Shown here: positions 60,357 to 64,000 of the stretch, one piece after another | How the letters are laid out: the number at the start of each line of letters is the position of its first letter | Numbering within the stretch: the first letter of the stretch is position 1 | NCBI GenBank assembly: GCA_034440575.1 | Contig: JAOTOL010001645.1 | Span: 3,281,501 to 3,345,500, forward strand | Length of the DNA: 64,000 nt | Reading direction: 5' to 3' | Origin: Imbricaverruca yamaguchii | Lineage: Eukaryota > Arthropoda > Thecostraca > Neoverrucidae | Program-made: the position numbers and the translations under genes | Notes under the pieces: model-generated | What the model was told of the DNA's origin: nothing | Databases searched by the model: none | Seen by the model: the letters and a program-made list of their open reading frames with translations, nothing else

Positions 60357-60470
60357 GCTGTACCCCAATATGATCACCAATGTATCCGGGCTTGATCACG
60401 ACTGTACTCCAGACGGATCACTACTGTACCCCAGCCTGATCACTACTGTACTCCTGACGGATTCTACTCA
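60357..60470. repeat. about 23-bp tandem repeat
   Basis: Four to five units of CTGTACCCCAGCCTGATCAC / CTGTACTCCAGACGGATCAC. Confidence 0.85.
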
Positions 60471-60712
60471 CACTGCTGGATTTCTGTAATGCTTCCATAG
60501 CTGTCTTGTTGCATACAATTTAGGTGCTGGATATAAGCACGATATGTGCAGTGTAAACAGTCTTTGAATACAAAGCACACATGTCATAGTCGCACCTCAT
60601 AGCCCATGAGCAAATGTTACTGGAAAACAGTGTCAAAGTATATTATCATACTTACGTAACAAAGACGCAATAAGGTGTCAAGTGATGCTATGATATGCTA
60701 TGATAATTTTCC

Positions 60713-61050
60713 GCCACGGTAGCTCAGTTGGTTAGAGCGCTGGCCTGCTCTGGTCTCCCCTGTACTGGCAACACAGGGTTCGAGTCGCTTCGCGCGCTCG
60801 CATTTAGCCCCCGGCCGGGAGTGTCAGTTGGCAGCTGGCCCGATAAGGCCGGGGACGAGCTACCGGGCGGCCGTGTCGGTGCATTGGCGGCACGTTAAAC
60901 TTTCGGTCTAAATTCTGCCGTTGAACTGGAGTTCATGGATCGGGTGGTGGGGCCAGGGTTCACGCGACAAGCTCTGCTTAGCAGTAGAACCCTGGCTCCT
61001 CAAGCCACCCCAGCAACAACTCGGATTAAATTTATTTATTTATTTTTAAA
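60713..61050 (+). mobile_element. tRNA-derived SINE, family C
   Basis: The head has TAGCTCAGTTGGTTAGAGC (box A, 60720-60738) and GGGTTCGAGTCGC (box B, 60777-60789), then a GC-rich body of about 240 bp and a tail of (ATTT)n/(A)n. The anticodon region is altered, so it is a SINE head, not a functional tRNA. It directly precedes the truncated LINE copy at 61060. Confidence 0.82.
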
Positions 61051-61059
61051 AAAAATAAT

Positions 61060-62573
61060 GATAATATTTTGTAGATCTGCTTCACAAAATGAAATTCCAA
61101 CAGATTGGAAAAGGGCAAACGTAGTTCCTATTTTCAAGAAAGGAAAAAGAGGGAAGTTGAAAACTATAGGCTAGTAAGTCTCACATCTCTAGTCTGGAAG
61201 GTACTCGAATCAATTATCAAGGATAGAATAGTTACTTATCTGGAAGGAAACAGATTGATTCAAGATACTCAACATGGGTTTAGAAAAGGACGATCGTGTC
61301 TCACAAATCTATTGGACTTTTTTAACTTCGCCACAGGACAAGTTGTTCAGAGAAGTCAGGTTGATGTAGCATATCTTGACTTTAGTAAGGCCTTTGACAA
61401 GGTACCCCATACACGGTTAATGATACAGCTTCAGGCCCATGGTATTGCAGGTAGTATCTTAAAATGGATAGAGTTGTGGCTTTCAGATAGACAACAAAGA
61501 GTGATGCTAAATGGTACAAAGTCATCATGGCAGAATGTTCTTAGTGGAGTCCCCCAGGGGTCAGTACCGGGGCCACTACTGCTCGTTATATTTGCAAATA
61601 ACATTGAAAGTGGCCTAAGCAGTAAGGTTTTGAAATTTGCGGATGATTTGAAAGTCTTCAGGGCAATAACAGGTCAAAATGAACATATCTCGCTGCAAAA
61701 AGACTTAGACGATCTTGTGAAGTGGTCCGAAGAATGGCAAATGAAATTTAATTTTGATAAGTGCAAAATCATGCATGTAGGTAAGCAGCATATGAAGGTT
61801 CCATACTTGATGGGTGGTCAAATGCTATCAGTGACTCAACAGGAGAAGGATTTAGGTGTTATTCTAAACACAAAATTGGGGGCATCAGCACAGACCAAGG
61901 AAGCCGGGAAGAAGGCACTGAGAATGCTTGGGGTAATAAATAGGAATGTATCATACAGAAGTGAGGAAGTCATCAGGAAACTTTACTGTGCATATGTCAG
62001 GCCACATTTGGAATACTGCATGCAAGCTTTGTCTCCTAGCTATGAAAAAGATTGTTGGCTTTTAGAGAGAGTACAAAAGAAGGCTAGAAAAATGGTTTAT
62101 GGTATAAGCAATCTAGCATATGAGGAAAGATTGAAGACATTTAATATGTTTTCACTTAGATGTAGAAGGCTGAGAGGAGATCTCATCGAGGTCTTTAAAT
62201 TTGTCCATGGTCAGGAGAGGGGATATCTTGGGGAAATGTTTGAATTTAACAGAAATGATGCAATTAGAGGTCATCAATTCAAAATTAAAGTTAACCACAG
62301 CAGAACAAGGTTAAGACAGTCTTTCTTCACCAACAGGGTAGTAGAACACTGGAACCAGCTGCCAGAAACCATTGTAAGTAGCAGCACATTGAACATCTTT
62401 AAAAACAGAATAGACAATCATTATAAGAATAGAGGGCTTGCTTTTCAGTATTACAGATAGGGCTGATCGACGGATTTGATGGGCTACTGGTTGAGTGTAC
62501 AGAGTGCAACCAAGAAGGGCCCTTGTGGCTCATAGTTGCACCAATCTTTTATGTCTTTATGTCTTTATGATGC
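61060..62573 (+). mobile_element. CR1/L2-type LINE, copy 2 (5'-truncated)
   Basis: It contains most of the reverse transcriptase: NEIPTDWKRANVVPIFKKG, NYRLVSLTSLVWKVLESI, YLDFSKAFDKVPHTRL, LSGVPQGSVPGPLLLVIF, the catalytic FADD (in VLKFADDLKVF), KDLGVILNTKLG, LRCRRLRGDLIEVFKFVHG and VVEHWNQLPETIVSSSTL, stopping at 62458-62460. A single A lost near 61155 shifts the frame before NYRLVS. The 3' UTR and (TTTATGTC)n tail match copy 1. The catalytic motif is intact, unlike copy 1. Confidence 0.95.
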
Positions 62574-62924
62574 AGATGAGCAATAGCCGTCCTCGTATTG
62601 AAATGCAATGGATGTCAGTGGCGCAGCTAGGATTTTCTTAAGGGGACGACCTCATCCCGAAAAAAATTTTCATTTATCGAGACGGATTTCCACGTGTGAG
62701 GAGCGCGGGAAATCTTTGATTTGGAGTGGTGCAATCCCATAATATTTTGTTTCATCCGGAATAACTTTGGTGTTAAGAGGATAGGGTGCCTTTCCCCTCC
62801 ACTGACTACGCTTCTGATGGATATGTGGGATATTCAATGAGTCTTATCAAAAGGCCCTACGCACCATGGTTTGAATCCACCGTTTTCCAACTCATCAGAA
62901 AAGTAGGAATTGTAGGAGCATATT

Positions 62925-64000
62925 TTCTGATAAGCCAGATGGAAACATGTTTGAACCAACTCTACGACTACTTCCTGGATAACGGTTTGAAGGTGAACCC
63001 GACCAAAACTCAGCTTCTTACGTTCGGATCGTGTCAAAATCTTCCTAACTACCCCGATACGAGCGTGCTTTACGGACGCCGTGATAGGTGAGAGCCATTC
63101 GTGTAAGTACCTTGGGGTAACATTAGATCAGCACATGTCGCGGGATTCCCATGTAGCTGCTGTGGTCCGCAAGTGCACTGAATTCATTCTGGCCCTGAGC
63201 CATCTGCGTCACCATCTGTTCACCAGTACCCTCTTCACTATAGGCAATAGCCTAGTTACATCTAACATCCGCTACTGCATATTTGTTTACGGGAACGGGT
63301 CGGCAGCAAACATCCACAGACTAGACAAGATCATTAACTTCGCCGCTAAGGTCGTGTCAGGTCTAAGGAAATTTGATCATATTTCTGATGCTCGTAATGA
63401 GTTGGGTCTCCCCACCGCAGCTGATCTGCATCTATTTCACAGCCTTACTTTGCTCCACAAGATCATTCTGACGGGTGAGCCAACGCACATTGCCGGTCAA
63501 ATCACTGCAAACTCTACCCTGCGAAATCGCCACACACGTGCAGACGACCACCTGCACCTGCCAGCCATACACAGAGGCTGCCCGCAGGATGTTTCTCAAC
63601 TATAGCAAACTTCCTACTGAAACGAAAACATCCAGGCTGTCTAACTCCAAGAAACACGCATTAGCTTATCTCCACGAACAACACTAGTCACACAAAAAAC
63701 TTACACAATGGATATGTGTACACTATGAACTCACCTTTAGGCCATCGATTTCCTATCACTTATATAAACTACTCGTTTATAGCTCATGTTGCAAGCACGG
63801 TATGTGCAGTGCAGATGGGTGATCCCACTATTGACCACAAATATATACATCTGCTCTCACTATTGATCACAAATATATCCTTATAAATATATAAGTATCA
63901 TTTATAAGTATCTGTTAATTTTACCTAGCCTGTCCATAATAGCCACTGCACGTGGAGTGCATGTATCGTGAAATAAATGAATAAATAAAGAAATAAATTT
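62925..64000 (+). mobile_element. second LINE lineage, 3' end (5'-truncated)
   Basis: It begins after the catalytic motif: METCLNQLYDYFLDNGLKVN, PTKTQLLTFGS, a frameshift near 63085, then CKYLGVTLDQHMSRDSHV, NIRYCIFVYGNGSA, LHLFHSLTLLHKIILTG, another shift near 63580 and LPTETKTSRLSN. This is the thumb and C-terminal region of a Jockey/CR1-like RT clearly different from copies 1 and 2. The tail is AATAAATGAATAAATAAAG at the window edge, so the 3' end may lie just outside. Confidence 0.85.

Noticed and set aside
60713..60790. Functional tRNA gene
   Set aside because: Boxes A and B are present but the anticodon stem is disrupted and the sequence continues into a SINE body with an ATTT tail.

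Overview
This window is intron-rich, repeat-dense DNA from an animal, most likely an invertebrate. CpG is not depleted, the recognisable exons are GC-rich, and microsatellites, minisatellites and decayed retroelements are abundant. I cannot name the species from the sequence alone. The only host gene I recognise firmly is the middle part of COG5 (conserved oligomeric Golgi complex subunit 5) on the minus strand. Seven exons between 5831 and 1080 join in frame with proper splice sites. The first exon and the 3' half lie outside the window or are unseen.

Layout: 0-6 kb is COG5, with three copies of a tRNA-derived SINE in its introns. 6-12 kb is mostly non-coding, with one small membrane-protein ORF and microsatellites. 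13.5-14.3 kb looks like a non-autonomous piggyBac-type element flanked by TTAA. 15-20.5 kb holds strongly decayed retroelements: LINE fragments on both strands and a Penelope-like reverse transcriptase relic. 20.9-23.5 kb has two plus-strand segments that may be exons of an unrecognised membrane protein, both distorted by tandem repeats.

24.4-28.9 kb is a nested transposon region. It holds a pogo-like zinc-finger relic, a foldback element built of 14/16-bp units, a 2.7-kb inverted repeat with arms of about 480 bp, and a small palindromic element split by a SINE dimer with a target duplication. 30-31.8 kb holds 33-bp and about 93-bp tandem arrays, the second interrupted by a SINE. 34 kb and 35.5 kb hold a LINE relic and a SINE. 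39.5-44.3 kb has an 18-bp array, a dispersed repeat with an insertion, a CR1/L2-type LINE with endonuclease and reverse transcriptase (minus strand), and a palindrome of two hammerhead-like Penelope repeats.

49-60 kb is a run of minisatellites: hexamer GAGAGC, a 54-bp Thr/Pro-rich array, and 46-bp and 29-bp units. The window ends with a third tRNA-derived SINE, a 5'-truncated second copy of the CR1/L2-type LINE, and a different LINE 3' end that runs off the window with an AATA-rich tail. Apart from COG5, most of the sequence is explained by mobile elements and tandem arrays; no RNA gene other than SINE heads was seen.
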